From Streptomyces luomodiensis (lineage in GTDB: Bacteria > Actinomycetota > Actinomycetes > Streptomycetales > Streptomycetaceae), in contig NZ_CP117522.1 in assembly GCF_031679605.1 (NCBI RefSeq), forward strand, positions 6,324,001 through 6,388,000: a stretch of DNA of 64,000 bases, written 5' to 3'. The position numbers and the translations under genes were made by a program. Positions within the stretch are counted from its first letter, which is position 1. Each line of letters starts with the position of its first letter. This document shows, piece by piece, positions 8,374-17,405 of this stretch. The notes under the pieces are model-generated. The model had not been told where the DNA came from. It did no database searches and saw nothing but the letters and a program-made list of their open reading frames with translations.

Positions 8374-9663
8374 ATGGGGCAGGGACGGATACTCAACAGC
8401 GGAGCGCGCGTCTTCGGCGCACTCGTCTGCGCGGTCCTCGGGCTGATCTCGCTGGCGTGGATCATCCGCGATCTCGACAAGGCCGATGAGGCGAGCCACC
8501 TGTGGTGGACGTGGTCGGGGCTGCCGTTCCGGGCCGTCGGAGGGGTCTTCGGCTCCTCGCTGCTCGACCTCGTGCTGCTGCTGGTCTACGCGGTCGTCGG
8601 GATCACCGCCCTGCGTTCACCGGCCGCCGCGGGCGCGCTCGGCGCCGTCGCGGCCGTGACCGTCGCGGTGCGCCTGCCCAGCCTGTGGAACCTGAACTCC
8701 GACTGGCTTCAAGGCATCCCGGACGACCTGAAGACGCGGGCGAACCTCACCGCCTGGGCCCAGGTGGTGTTCGGGGGCCTGCTGCTGGCCGTGGTGGCCG
8801 CCGCCCGCCGCCCCGCCGACGTCGCCCCGCCCGGCGGCCTCGCCCCGCCCGGCGCGCCGGTCCCGCCCGCCGGCCGGCCGCCGGGCCGTCCCTCGCCGGG
8901 GGCGGCGGTCACCGGCGCGCTGTTCCTGGGCGCCGTCGGGGCCGTCATCGCCGCCTGGCAGATCTACTGGGTCCAGGACCGGGGCTGGGACGTCTACGAG
9001 TACGCGCTCACCGGCGAGCACACGCTGCCCACCCTGCTCTCGGCGCCCGGTGCCTGGACCGCGTGGACGGCGGTCGCGCTGTGCCTGGCCGCCGCGGGCG
9101 CCGCGCTCGCGCGGGCCCCGCTGGCCCGGCCGCTGGGGATGACGGCGGCGGCGCTGGTCGTGGGGACCGGCATCAGCGAGACCTCGCTCTACCTCAAGCT
9201 GGACTACGTGGAGCACTTCGACGATCTGCCGACGGTGGGCGTGCTGAGCGTGCTCAGCGGCTTCTTCAACGTGATCGCGGGGCTGATCGCCCTGCTCGCG
9301 CTGGCGCGGCGGGGTGTGCACGAGGGCGTCGAGGGCGTCGGGAGTGCCGCGTACGGCCCGTACGCCCCGTACGGCGGCGCGCCCGCGTACGGCGGCTACG
9401 ACGGCCGGGGACCCGGGGGCTACGACGGCCAGGGGCCCGGGGCCTACGGGGACCAAGGGGGCGGCGGTTACGGCTCCGGCGGGTACGGCTCCGGGGGCTA
9501 CGACGGCGGCGGGGGTTACGGCGGTGGCGGCTCCGGCGGCGGGGGTTACGGTCCGCCGCCTGCCACGCCGCCGCTGACGCCCCCTCCGCCCCGGACCCCG
9601 CCGGCCACGCCCCCGCCGCCGTCCGCGCCGCCCCCGCCGCCGTCGCCTCCGCCGGGCTGGTGA
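8374..9663 (+). CDS. Multi-pass membrane protein with Gly/Tyr-rich and Pro-rich C-terminal tail
   Basis: 429 residues from the ATG at 8374, chosen because GGGGGAG lies about 11 nt upstream; a longer frame opens at 8263. About seven to eight hydrophobic helices lie between residues 13 and 315 (for example LVLLLVYAVVGITAL near 65). The remaining 100 residues are low complexity: glycine/tyrosine repeats of GGYG and GGYD type, then an almost pure proline tail. No family recognised. Such tails in Streptomyces membrane proteins are probably disordered cytoplasmic or wall-facing extensions. It converges with the peptidase gene 33 bp downstream. Confidence 0.8.
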   Translation: MGQGRILNSGARVFGALVCAVLGLISLAWIIRDLDKADEASHLWWTWSGLPFRAVGGVFGSSLLDLVLLLVYAVVGITALRSPAAAGALGAVAAVTVAVRLPSLWNLNSDWLQGIPDDLKTRANLTAWAQVVFGGLLLAVVAAARRPADVAPPGGLAPPGAPVPPAGRPPGRPSPGAAVTGALFLGAVGAVIAAWQIYWVQDRGWDVYEYALTGEHTLPTLLSAPGAWTAWTAVALCLAAAGAALARAPLARPLGMTAAALVVGTGISETSLYLKLDYVEHFDDLPTVGVLSVLSGFFNVIAGLIALLALARRGVHEGVEGVGSAAYGPYAPYGGAPAYGGYDGRGPGGYDGQGPGAYGDQGGGGYGSGGYGSGGYDGGGGYGGGGSGGGGYGPPPATPPLTPPPPRTPPATPPPPSAPPPPPSPPPGW

Positions 9664-9696
9664 CGGCGGACCGGCGAGGGCTCGGGGCCGCGCGGG

Positions 9697-11859
9697 CTAC
9701 CGCAGCCCGAGCGACCGCTTGAGGAAGTCCACCTGGAGCAGGAGCAGATTCTCCGCGACCTGCTCCTGGGGGGTCATATGGGTCACCCCGGACAGCGGCA
9801 CCACCTCGTGCGGACGGCCCGCGGCCAGCAGCGCCGAGGAGAGCCGCAGGGCGTGCGCGACCACCACGTTGTCGTCCGCCAGACCGTGGATGATCATCAT
9901 CGGCCGGACGGTCTCCGCGGCGCCCGACAGCCCCTCGTCGGTCACCAGCGAGTTGGCCGCGTAGACCTCGGGCTGCTCGTCCGGATGGCCCAGGTACCGC
10001 TCGGTGTAGTGGGTGTCGTACAGCCGCATATCGGTGGCCGGGGCGCCCACCACGGCCGCGTGGAAGACGTCGGGACGGCGCAGCGCCCCCAGCGCGGCCA
10101 GATAGCCGCCGTAGGACCAGCCGCGGATCGCCACCCGGCCGAGGTCCAGCGGATACCGCTCGGCGAGCGCGGTCAGCGCCTCGATCTGGTCCTCCAGCGG
10201 GACGGCCGCCATCTCGTCGCGCACCGCCTTCTCCCAGGCGGGGGAGCGGCCGGGGGTGCCGCGGCCGTCCGCGACGATCACCGCGAAGCCCTGGTCGGCG
10301 AACCACTGCGAGGTGAGATGGGCGTTGTGCGAGGCGAGCACGCGCTGGCCGTGCGGTCCGCCGTAGGGGTCCATCAGGACCGGCAGCGGTCCGTCGCCCT
10401 CCTGGTAGCCGCTGGGCAGCAGCACGGCGCAGGGGATGTCCCGCTTGCCCGCGAAGACGAGGTCGGGGCGGGCGGTGATGACGGGCCGCTCCGCGCACGA
10501 GTCGATCTCGGCGAGGCGTTCGGCCGCGCCGTGGTCGCCGGGCCGGAGGATCTCCACGCTCACCCCGGGCCGCTCCACCCTCGTGGAGGACAGCGCGATC
10601 ACCTCGCCGCCGCGCACGGCGGAGTGGACCGCCGGGACGGGCTGCTTGCCGACCGGCTCCCAGCCGCCCTGGTCGCCGCTGCCCCGGAACCAGGCGCGGT
10701 GGACATCGATCTCGCCCGGGTGCTCGGGCAGGGGCGCCCCGGCCCCCGGGGAGGCGGAGAAGAGGACGTCGTCCGTGCCGATGTCGAGGACCGCGCGTAC
10801 CTGGAGGGCGTCGGAGGTGAGTTTGCGGTCACCGACCATCAGCACCCGGGCGCCGCCCTCATCCGCGATGCGGACGAGTCGTCCATCTTCCGTCCAGGCC
10901 GGGACGCCGGGGAAAAGTTCCAGCCAAACCGCGTCCTCGTCGGCGTGGACCGTGCTGGTCCGTCCGGTCTCGGTGTCCACGGCCAGGTACAGCTGGCTGC
11001 GCTGGTCCCTGGCCTGGACCAGAAGCAGCGGCGGACCGTAGGCGGACCAGTGCACCCGCGCGAGGTACGGATAGCGCTCCCGGTCCCACTCGATCTCCGT
11101 ACGGGAGCCGTCCAGACCGAGCAGAACCAGCCGTACTTCGGCGTTGGCGGTGCCCGCGGCGGGATAGGCGATCTCCGTCGGCTGCCGGCCGGGGTGCGCC
11201 GGGTCGGCGATCCACCAGCGCTGGACGGGGGCGTCGTCGGCCCGTGCGACCAGCAGGGCGTCGCTCTCCGGCGACCACCAGAAGCCGCGTGAGCGGCCCA
11301 TCTCCTCGGCCGCGATGAACTCCGCGAGGCCGTAGGTGACGGTGTCGCCCTCCGGCTCCGCGAGGGCCCGGTCGTCCTCGCCGTCGACGCCCGTGACCCG
11401 CAGCGCCCCGCCCGCCGCATAGGCGATGTGGCGGCCGTCGGGCGAGGGCCGCGGGTCCACGACCGGGCCGGGAACGCGCAGCTCACGAGTGGTTCCGGAG
11501 ACCAGATCGGTGGTGAAGAGCCGCCCGGAGAGGGCGAACGCGGCCCGCTCCACCGCCGTGTCGACCCCGTAGCCGACCACCCCGGCCGACCCCTCGCGGC
11601 TGCGCTCGCGCCGCGCCCGCTCCTCGGGGGACAGCTCCTCGTCGGCGCCGCCGAGCAACTCGGCCGGGTCGGCGGCGGGGTATTCGCGCTGCCCGGTGAG
11701 GTCGTACACCCACAGGAGGCCGGTCCGGTCGGTGCCCGAGCGGGAACGCAGGAAGACGACGCGTGAATCGTCGGGGGCCACGGTGAGGGCCCGCGGTGTC
11801 CCGAGGGTGAAACGTTGGGTGCGCGCGTGCTGCCGTGGGAACGAGAGCTGTCCGGTCAT
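9697..11859 (-). CDS. S9 family peptidase (prolyl oligopeptidase / dipeptidyl peptidase IV type)
   Basis: 720 residues from the ATG at 11859. The N-terminal two thirds is a beta-propeller resembling the DPP IV N-terminal domain. The C-terminal third is the alpha/beta hydrolase S9 domain: nucleophile in GWSYGGYLA, aspartate in IIHGLADDNVV, histidine in LSGVTHMTPQEQ, and GGPHGQRV upstream. No signal peptide, so it acts in the cytoplasm, cleaving proline-containing peptides; this fits with peptide import genes nearby. TACGCT lies 6 nt before the start with no ribosome site, indicating a leaderless mRNA. A longer frame to 12051 is low-quality arginine/proline sequence and was not used. Confidence 0.92.
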   Translation of the reverse strand: MTGQLSFPRQHARTQRFTLGTPRALTVAPDDSRVVFLRSRSGTDRTGLLWVYDLTGQREYPAADPAELLGGADEELSPEERARRERSREGSAGVVGYGVDTAVERAAFALSGRLFTTDLVSGTTRELRVPGPVVDPRPSPDGRHIAYAAGGALRVTGVDGEDDRALAEPEGDTVTYGLAEFIAAEEMGRSRGFWWSPESDALLVARADDAPVQRWWIADPAHPGRQPTEIAYPAAGTANAEVRLVLLGLDGSRTEIEWDRERYPYLARVHWSAYGPPLLLVQARDQRSQLYLAVDTETGRTSTVHADEDAVWLELFPGVPAWTEDGRLVRIADEGGARVLMVGDRKLTSDALQVRAVLDIGTDDVLFSASPGAGAPLPEHPGEIDVHRAWFRGSGDQGGWEPVGKQPVPAVHSAVRGGEVIALSSTRVERPGVSVEILRPGDHGAAERLAEIDSCAERPVITARPDLVFAGKRDIPCAVLLPSGYQEGDGPLPVLMDPYGGPHGQRVLASHNAHLTSQWFADQGFAVIVADGRGTPGRSPAWEKAVRDEMAAVPLEDQIEALTALAERYPLDLGRVAIRGWSYGGYLAALGALRRPDVFHAAVVGAPATDMRLYDTHYTERYLGHPDEQPEVYAANSLVTDEGLSGAAETVRPMMIIHGLADDNVVVAHALRLSSALLAAGRPHEVVPLSGVTHMTPQEQVAENLLLLQVDFLKRSLGLR

Positions 11860-12186
11860 GGGGCGAGCGTACGGCCAAGGATCATCGGCGAGGAAGCGCG
11901 GGCATCGAGGGGCGGGACGGCGTCGCCCGCGGTACGGCCGGCCGGGGGGACGCCGGTCCCGGACCGGCCAACGCGCCGCGCAAGAAGGCGAGATGGCGCA
12001 TAACCAACGAGAACCGGTCCGCCGGAAGCCGAAGTTGGTGCGATCAGGCATGCGCCCCTGTCATGCTCCCGTGCACCGAGTCGTGTGCGCACAGCCATAG
12101 TTATGATCGATTGCGCATAGTGGGTAGGCCCCCTGTGGCATCTATATGTTGTCTGTCCGAGTGCGTGTACCTGGAGGTGAGCCGCT
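11860..12186. promoter_or_regulatory. Divergent promoter region between S9 peptidase and a small membrane-protein gene
   Basis: 327 bp. The minus-strand -10 box TACGCT is at 11866-11871, 6 nt from the peptidase ATG. On the plus strand TATGAT at 12102-12107 is a likely -10 for the small gene at 12187. The plus gene has a strong GGAGGT ribosome site at 12173-12178. No other feature seen. Confidence 0.5.
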
Positions 12187-12381
12187 GTGGCGCTCTCGAT
12201 CTCGATGTCAGTGCTGCTGCTGATCATCGTCTTCCTGCTCGTCAACAAGGCCGGGCTGAAGGCGGTGCACGCGGTCGTGTGCGTCCTCCTCGGCTTCTAT
12301 CTGGCCAGCTCCTCGGTCGCTCCGACGATCGACGACCTCACCACCAACGTGGCGGACATGATCGGCGGAGTGAAGCTCTGA
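12187..12381 (+). CDS. Small membrane protein of unknown function
   Basis: 64 residues with a GTG start 8 nt after a strong GGAGGT site. One or two hydrophobic helices: residues 5-20 (MSVLLLIIVFLLV) and about 27-42 (VHAVVCVLLGFYLASS), joined by a short basic turn. The C-terminal 20 residues are soluble and acidic. Not recognised as a named family. It lies 62 nt upstream of mshB in the same direction, but mshB appears to have its own promoter. Confidence 0.78.
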   Translation: MALSISMSVLLLIIVFLLVNKAGLKAVHAVVCVLLGFYLASSSVAPTIDDLTTNVADMIGGVKL

Positions 12382-12443
12382 CGCCGAGCGGGACCGGGGC
12401 GTGCGTCTCATGGGCACTGGTGTGCGAATCGTAGGCTGTGCCC

Positions 12444-13328
12444 ATGACCGTTCTTCCCGCCCGTCGTCTGCTCCTGGTGCACGCACATCCGGACGACGAG
12501 TCGATCAATAACGGCGCGACCATGGCGAAGTACGCCGCCGAGGGCGCACACGTCACCCTGGTGACCTGCACCCTCGGTGAGGAGGGCGAGGTCATCCCGC
12601 CTGCCCTCGCGCATCTCGCCGCCGACCGCGACGACGCGCTCGGACCGCACCGGATCGGCGAACTCGCCGCGGCCATGGACGCCTTGGGGGTCGAGGACCA
12701 CCGCTTCCTGGGCGGGCCCGGCCGCTATCGCGACTCCGGAATGATGGGTGCCCCGCAGAACGACCGGCCGGACTGCTTCTGGCAGGCCGACCCGGACGAG
12801 GCCGCGGGGCATCTGGTGGCCGTGGTCCGCGAGGTCCGGCCGCAGGTCCTGGTGGCCTACGACACCAACGGGGGGTACGGACACCCCGATCACATCCAGG
12901 CGCACCGCGTGGCGATGCGCGCCGTGGAACTGGCCGCCGATCCGGCCTTCCGCCCGGACCTCGGCGAGCCGCATGACATCGCCAAGGTCTACTGGAACTG
13001 CGTGCCGCGCTCGGCCGTCGAGGAGGGCTTCGCCCGGCTGCGGGCGGCCGGCCGGGACTCCCTCTTCCCCGGTATCGCCACGGTCGACGACGTCCCCGGA
13101 GTGGTGGCGGACGCGGAGGTCACCGCGGTCGTCGACGGCACCCCCCACGCCGAGGCCAAGGCGGCGGCGATGCGCGCCCACGCCACCCAGATCGCGGTGG
13201 ACGGGCCCTTTTTCGCGCTCTCCAACGACCTGGGCCAGCCGATGTTCATCCATGAGCACTACCGGCTCGTCAAGGGCGAGGCCGGGGCGGACCGCGAGGA
13301 CGACCTGTTCGCGGGGGTGACGGCATGA
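12444..13328 (+). CDS. mshB: N-acetyl-1-D-myo-inositol-2-amino-2-deoxy-alpha-D-glucopyranoside deacetylase (mycothiol biosynthesis)
   Basis: 294 residues, PIG-L/LmbE fold zinc deacetylase. Zinc-binding motif HAHPDDE near residue 13 and the third ligand in [12 protein letters not shown] near 145; family signature [10 protein letters not shown] is also present. It removes the acetyl group from GlcNAc-inositol to give GlcN-Ins, the acceptor for cysteine in mycothiol. TAGGCT at 12432-12437 lies 6 nt before the ATG at 12444 with no ribosome site, so a leaderless ATG start is preferred over the GTG at 12438. The stop overlaps the start of the next gene (ATGA). Confidence 0.93.
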   Translation: MTVLPARRLLLVHAHPDDESINNGATMAKYAAEGAHVTLVTCTLGEEGEVIPPALAHLAADRDDALGPHRIGELAAAMDALGVEDHRFLGGPGRYRDSGMMGAPQNDRPDCFWQADPDEAAGHLVAVVREVRPQVLVAYDTNGGYGHPDHIQAHRVAMRAVELAADPAFRPDLGEPHDIAKVYWNCVPRSAVEEGFARLRAAGRDSLFPGIATVDDVPGVVADAEVTAVVDGTPHAEAKAAAMRAHATQIAVDGPFFALSNDLGQPMFIHEHYRLVKGEAGADREDDLFAGVTA

Positions 13329-13693
13329 CGGCCCTGCGTCTGGGCGCGTACGCCCTGCTGGCCCTGGCCGGGGCGCTGGTCGGCGTCGCGGGTGCGCTGG
13401 TCCAAGCGGCGTGGTTCCCCGGCGGGTTGCTGCTCGCACTGCTCGCGGTGGCGGGCCTGTGCTACGGCGGGGTCAAGGTCATGGGCGCCCGGATGGGCGG
13501 CGGAGTGCCCGCGGGGGCCTGGGCGGTGGTCGTGCTGCTGCTCACCTCCTCCCGTCCGGAAGGGGACTTCCTTTTCGGCGCGGGGCTCGGTTCGTACGCC
13601 TTTCTCCTCGGCGGGATGTTCATCGGTGTGATGTGCGCCACGCTTCCGTTGGTTCCGCAACCTCCCGGTTCGCCGGTCCGACTTGGTAAGTGA
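13325..13693 (+). CDS. Small integral membrane protein (DUF6113-like)
   Basis: 122 residues with about four hydrophobic segments spanning nearly the whole length (residues 8-30, 33-50, 60-75, 85-108). Its ATG overlaps the mshB stop codon by 4 nt, so it is translationally coupled to mshB. A membrane protein at this position next to mshB is also found in other actinobacteria, as I recall. Function unknown; the coupling suggests a role linked to mycothiol or simply co-expression. Confidence 0.8.
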   Translation: MTALRLGAYALLALAGALVGVAGALVQAAWFPGGLLLALLAVAGLCYGGVKVMGARMGGGVPAGAWAVVVLLLTSSRPEGDFLFGAGLGSYAFLLGGMFIGVMCATLPLVPQPPGSPVRLGK

Positions 13694-13888
13694 CGTGACG
13701 TTTTCGGCATGCGTCCCCGGCGCTCGGCGGCCCGTCGGACATGCGGCGAAGGGTGCGCCACGGGCGTACCGGATGCGGCGATACGACGGTCGTCAAGTGC
13801 GCCTCCGCGCCGCCCAGTAAGGTGGTGCCGCCGCCGAGCCGCCCGCGCGAGGTCTGACGGGCGGCGGAGCTAACTGGGAGAACCTGCT

Positions 13889-16123
13889 TTGAGCCGTGAA
13901 TCTGACAGTTCGTCCTCCGGGCCCCGGGAGGGAAGCGGCGGTGCCGCCTACCCGTCGGGCACCCCGCCGTACGGATCCCGCCAGTACCCCTCGCCGAGCC
14001 CCGTGCAGGACGCCCCGCAGGGTGGCTCCGGTGACGGGCAGGCGCGTGCCGCGGCCAAGCCGGAGGAGCCGAAGACCGAGACCACGCTGACGACCCGGAT
14101 CAAGATCAACATTCCGGGGTCGCGGCCCATCCCGCCGGTGGTCATGCGCACGCCCGTCGCGGAGGACGGCGTACCCGCGCCGCGCTCCGGCGAGGACGCC
14201 GCCGAGCGCACCAGCGCCCTGCCCCGCGTCGACTTCACGCCGACGCCGGAGCGCGGTGTGCCGGCCGAGCCCGGCGGGGCCAAGGAGACCTCCGAGCCCC
14301 GGGAGAAGAAGAGCGGCAAGAGCGAGGGGGAGCGGACCAGCGACTGGTTCTCCCCGCGCAAGCCCAAGGGAGGCGGCTCGTCCGCCACCGGCGGCATGCC
14401 GACGCGGCCGAAGCCCTCGGCCCCGGCCCCGGAGACCACCCAGCAGTTCCCGGCGCCGGACACTACGCAGGGTTTCCCGGCGCCGGACACCACGCAGGGT
14501 TTTGCCGCGCCGGACACCACCCAAGGCTTCCCGGCCCCGGACACCACCCAGGGTTTCCCGGCACCGCAGCCGGGTGGCGGGCCCGTCGCCGATCTGCCGT
14601 ACTTCACCGACGGCCAGGCACCGGCCGCCGGTCAGCCCGAGCCGGGCGGATCCACCACCGGCCCGGCCACCGGCGACATGTTCATGCCGACGTCCCCCGG
14701 TGCCGGTCAGCGTGACAGCGAGCTGCTGGCCCCGCCCGGACCGGGCCTCGCGAGTGATCCGTACGGCGGTGACCGGCAGTCCCCTCCGGGCGGTGTGGGG
14801 CCGCTGGCCGGGGCCGGTGCGGCCGCCCAGCCGCCGACCCCGCCGGGCGGTTCGCCGCTGTCCGGCAACCTCGGCGCCACCACTGGCGCGGGCCCGCTGA
14901 CCGGCCCCGGCGCGGGGCAGGCGGGCGACCTCGGCACCGAGCCGTCCTCCTCGCCGTTCCGCGACCCCGAGCCCACGCCAGGCGGCGGGGTGCCGCCCAC
15001 GCAGATCTCCAGCGACACGCTGGTCAGCGGGGTGCCCGTGGTACCGCCGGCCGAGGGCAGGGCCAAGCCGCCGTCCCCGCCCGCCGCGGGCGGCCCGGGG
15101 GCTCCGGCGCCCGGCGGCGACAGCGCCCCGCCGAGCGCCCCGGCGCCGTCCGCCCCCAAGGCGGGCAAGCCCAAGAAGAAGGGCCGCTCCAAGGTCGTCA
15201 TGGCCGCGGGTCTGCTGTTCGTGGTCGTGGGCGGGGCCTACGCCGCCGGTCTGGTGATGAACCACGCCGATGTGCCCAACGGCACCACCGTCCTCGGCGT
15301 CGACATCGGCGGCACCTCCAAGGAGGTCGCCGTCGACAAGCTCGACACCGCGCTGGGCAAACGCACCACCGCCCCGCTGACGGTGTCGGTCGACGGTCAG
15401 CAGAAGGAGATCAAGCCCTCCGTCGCGGGCCTGGCGCTCGACACCGAGGCCACGGTCCGGAACGTCGCCGGCCGGGACTACAACCCGGTCACCGTCATCG
15501 GCTCGCTCTTCGGCGGCACCCATGAGGCCGACCCGGCGGTCACGGTCGACGAGGAGAAGCTGCGGGACGCCCTGGAGCGGCTCGCGGGCGACTCCGGCAC
15601 GGCCCGCGAGGGCGGCATCACCTTCACCTCCGGCCGAGCCGTCCCGGTGTACGGCAAGGAGGGCAAGGCGCTGGACGTGGACAAGGCGGTCAAGGCCGTC
15701 TCGGACGCGTTCCGGCAGCGCGCCGAGACCGGCCAGAACAAGGCCATCACTCTGCCGGTGAGCGTGCGGCGCCCCACGGTCAGCAAGGCCGAGGTCGACA
15801 AGAAGATGAAGAGCTTCGCCGAGCCCGCGATGTCGGGGCTGGTCACGGTCCAGACGGACCCCCAGCACTCGATCCCGTTCGGCCCGGACAAGTCGCTGCC
15901 GAAGATCCTCTCCATGCGGGTGGTCGACGGCCAGCTGGTGGAGCACTACAACCTGACCGTCCTCAAGGAGCTGTACGGCAGCACCTTCGACGGCGTTCTG
16001 CTCGAGCGGGGCGACGGTTCGAAGAAGCCCGTCACCCCGGAGGACGTGGAGTCGGCGCTGCGGATGGCGCTGCGCGGCAAGACGCCCAGCGAGCGCATCG
16101 GCATCATCGGCAAGGAAAACTGA
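13889..16123 (+). CDS. Large membrane-anchored protein with VanW-associated peptidoglycan-binding-type domain
   Basis: 744 residues from a TTG start, supported by GGGAG about 10 nt upstream. The N-terminal 430 residues are low complexity (Pro, Gly, Ala, Ser) and include a run of five PAPDTTQGF-type repeats at about residues 184-229. A basic KKKGRSK precedes one membrane helix at about 434-455. The extracytoplasmic part starts with TTVLGVDIGGTSKEVAVDKL, as in PG_binding_4/YoaR-like proteins, and holds two such repeats. No VanW domain follows; the protein ends soon after. Likely a type II membrane protein with a disordered cytoplasmic half. A strong terminator follows. Confidence 0.82.
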   Translation: MSRESDSSSSGPREGSGGAAYPSGTPPYGSRQYPSPSPVQDAPQGGSGDGQARAAAKPEEPKTETTLTTRIKINIPGSRPIPPVVMRTPVAEDGVPAPRSGEDAAERTSALPRVDFTPTPERGVPAEPGGAKETSEPREKKSGKSEGERTSDWFSPRKPKGGGSSATGGMPTRPKPSAPAPETTQQFPAPDTTQGFPAPDTTQGFAAPDTTQGFPAPDTTQGFPAPQPGGGPVADLPYFTDGQAPAAGQPEPGGSTTGPATGDMFMPTSPGAGQRDSELLAPPGPGLASDPYGGDRQSPPGGVGPLAGAGAAAQPPTPPGGSPLSGNLGATTGAGPLTGPGAGQAGDLGTEPSSSPFRDPEPTPGGGVPPTQISSDTLVSGVPVVPPAEGRAKPPSPPAAGGPGAPAPGGDSAPPSAPAPSAPKAGKPKKKGRSKVVMAAGLLFVVVGGAYAAGLVMNHADVPNGTTVLGVDIGGTSKEVAVDKLDTALGKRTTAPLTVSVDGQQKEIKPSVAGLALDTEATVRNVAGRDYNPVTVIGSLFGGTHEADPAVTVDEEKLRDALERLAGDSGTAREGGITFTSGRAVPVYGKEGKALDVDKAVKAVSDAFRQRAETGQNKAITLPVSVRRPTVSKAEVDKKMKSFAEPAMSGLVTVQTDPQHSIPFGPDKSLPKILSMRVVDGQLVEHYNLTVLKELYGSTFDGVLLERGDGSKKPVTPEDVESALRMALRGKTPSERIGIIGKEN
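14440..14575. repeat. In-frame 27-bp-type repeats encoding PAPDTTQGF units
   Basis: About five head-to-tail copies, differing mostly at synonymous sites, inside the low-complexity N-terminal half of the 13889-16123 gene. One unit has A for P. Copy number likely varies between strains. Confidence 0.8.
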
Positions 16124-16148
16124 CCACGCCGGCAAGCACAGACCGGAC

Positions 16149-16186
16149 GACGCGGCCCCCGCCCGGCACCGGGCGGGGGCCGCGTC
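16149..16186 (+). terminator. 17-bp perfect hairpin terminator
   Basis: Stem 16149-16165 pairs with 16170-16186 around a 4-nt loop (GCAC). It starts 25 nt after the stop of the VanW-associated gene. There is no T-tract, as is usual in Streptomyces. Confidence 0.88.
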
Positions 16187-16376
16187 ATGTGGCTGACCCG
16201 GCCGAGTGGACCGACGGCGGCGATCCGAAGTGCCGCCCCGGCGGGCGCCGCCGGACGGCCGCCGGGGCCGGTGGGCGGCGACGGCCGTGCCGGACCGGCG
16301 ACGGCCGGGTCGGGGCGACGGGTGTGGCGGTGAACCGTTGGCCGAGGCGGCGCGGAGATCCGTCGGAAGGGCCCTA

Positions 16377-16551
16377 GGGCGTGTTTCGAAAGTCCCGCCT
16401 GCCCCGCGACGCCTGGCACGCGCGCTCGCCGCGTTGTCGGGATCGTCCGAGTAGGCCCACTACGAGGACGACCCTCCGCCTTGCGATCACACGCACCAGA
16501 CGCCGCGGGGCCCGCCCTCCGGGCGGACGGCGCTACTTTCGAAACACGCCC
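16377..16551. mobile_element. MITE-like non-autonomous element, 175 bp, perfect 17-bp terminal inverted repeats
   Basis: Terminal inverted repeats GGGCGTGTTTCGAAAGT at 16377-16393 and its reverse complement at 16535-16551 are identical. Both ends are flanked by TA within CTAG (16374-16377 and 16551-16554), consistent with a TA target duplication. The 141-bp core has no ORF of note. It contains palindromic stretches around 16511-16527. The right end contributes the first base of the TAG stop of the minus-strand gene beginning at 17387. No transposase is encoded. Confidence 0.85.
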
Positions 16552-17387
16552 TAGTTGAGCAGTGCGCGGGCCGCGCGGGCCTGGCGGCGCACGTCCTCGG
16601 CGGCGTCGGGCTCCACCGCCGCCACCACCTCCGCGTACTCCTCCAGCTCCTTGGCGCCGGTCACGAAGTCGCCCCGCTCCACGAGCAGCCGCGCCCGCTC
16701 GTAGCGCAGCTTCGCGGGGTGGCTGGGCAGCAGCAGGGACAGTTCGACCGCCCAGAGCTGGACATCGGTGCGCTCGGGGCGGGCGGACGCCCAGGCGCGG
16801 ATGTTGTTGAGGATGCGCAGCACGATGTCCAGCGGCCCGGCCGGGGTCAGCATCGACGGCGAGAGCGGGGTGCCCGTGGCCCCCGACACCAGCGTCGCCG
16901 CGTCCTCGTCCGACAGCGGCCGCCCGCCGTCGAACGGATCGGCCAGCACATGGCTGCCGTACGGGTCGCCGAAGCCGACCACGAAGCGGCCCGGCAGCCC
17001 CAGCCCGTACACCGGCGCGCCCGCCCGCCGCGCCACCTCAAGCCACACCACGGACAGCAGGATCGGCAGCCCACGGCGGCGCCGCAGCACCTGGTGGAGG
17101 AGCGAGGACTCCAGCCGCCGGTACTCTGCCGCGCCGCCCCGGAAGTCATGGCGCTCACCGAGGAGGCGGGCCAGGGCTGCGGCCCAGTCCTCGGGGCCGC
17201 CGGGGGAGAAGGGGAGCTGACCGGCCAGCCGGTCGAGTTCGATCTGCGCTTCGTCGATGCCCGCCTCGTCCAGTCCGGGGTCGGCCTCCATGCCCACCAG
17301 CAGGCACAGCAGCGCCAGATCGGGGCGCTCTTCGCGGGCCGCGTCGGCGAACCGCCGGCGGCGGGAGGTGTCGTTCATCCGTGGCAT
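16551..17387 (-). CDS. SirB1/transglutaminase-like family protein
   Basis: 278 residues. The central block RRGLPILLSVVWLEVARRAG (about residues 100-120) and GLPGRFVVGF match the SirB1-type transglutaminase-like fold. The C-terminal part is helical and TPR-like (RYERARLLVERGDF). The catalytic cysteine of true transglutaminases is not evident, so it may be non-enzymatic. The GNAT gene at 17406 lies 18 nt upstream, suggesting one operon. The stop codon TAG is formed at the edge of the MITE-like element, so the insertion landed at the very end of the coding region. Confidence 0.85.
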   Translation of the reverse strand: MPRMNDTSRRRRFADAAREERPDLALLCLLVGMEADPGLDEAGIDEAQIELDRLAGQLPFSPGGPEDWAAALARLLGERHDFRGGAAEYRRLESSLLHQVLRRRRGLPILLSVVWLEVARRAGAPVYGLGLPGRFVVGFGDPYGSHVLADPFDGGRPLSDEDAATLVSGATGTPLSPSMLTPAGPLDIVLRILNNIRAWASARPERTDVQLWAVELSLLLPSHPAKLRYERARLLVERGDFVTGAKELEEYAEVVAAVEPDAAEDVRRQARAARALLN

Positions 17388-17405
17388 AGCCGCCTCGTAC
17401 CCCGC

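Noticed and set aside
13793..16135. Minus-strand open frame of 780 codons
   Set aside because: Arg/Gly-rich mirror of the VanW-associated gene; no domain.
16149..16186. Part of the MITE-like element
   Set aside because: The hairpin lies 190 bp left of the terminal repeat and follows a gene stop closely, so it is a terminator.
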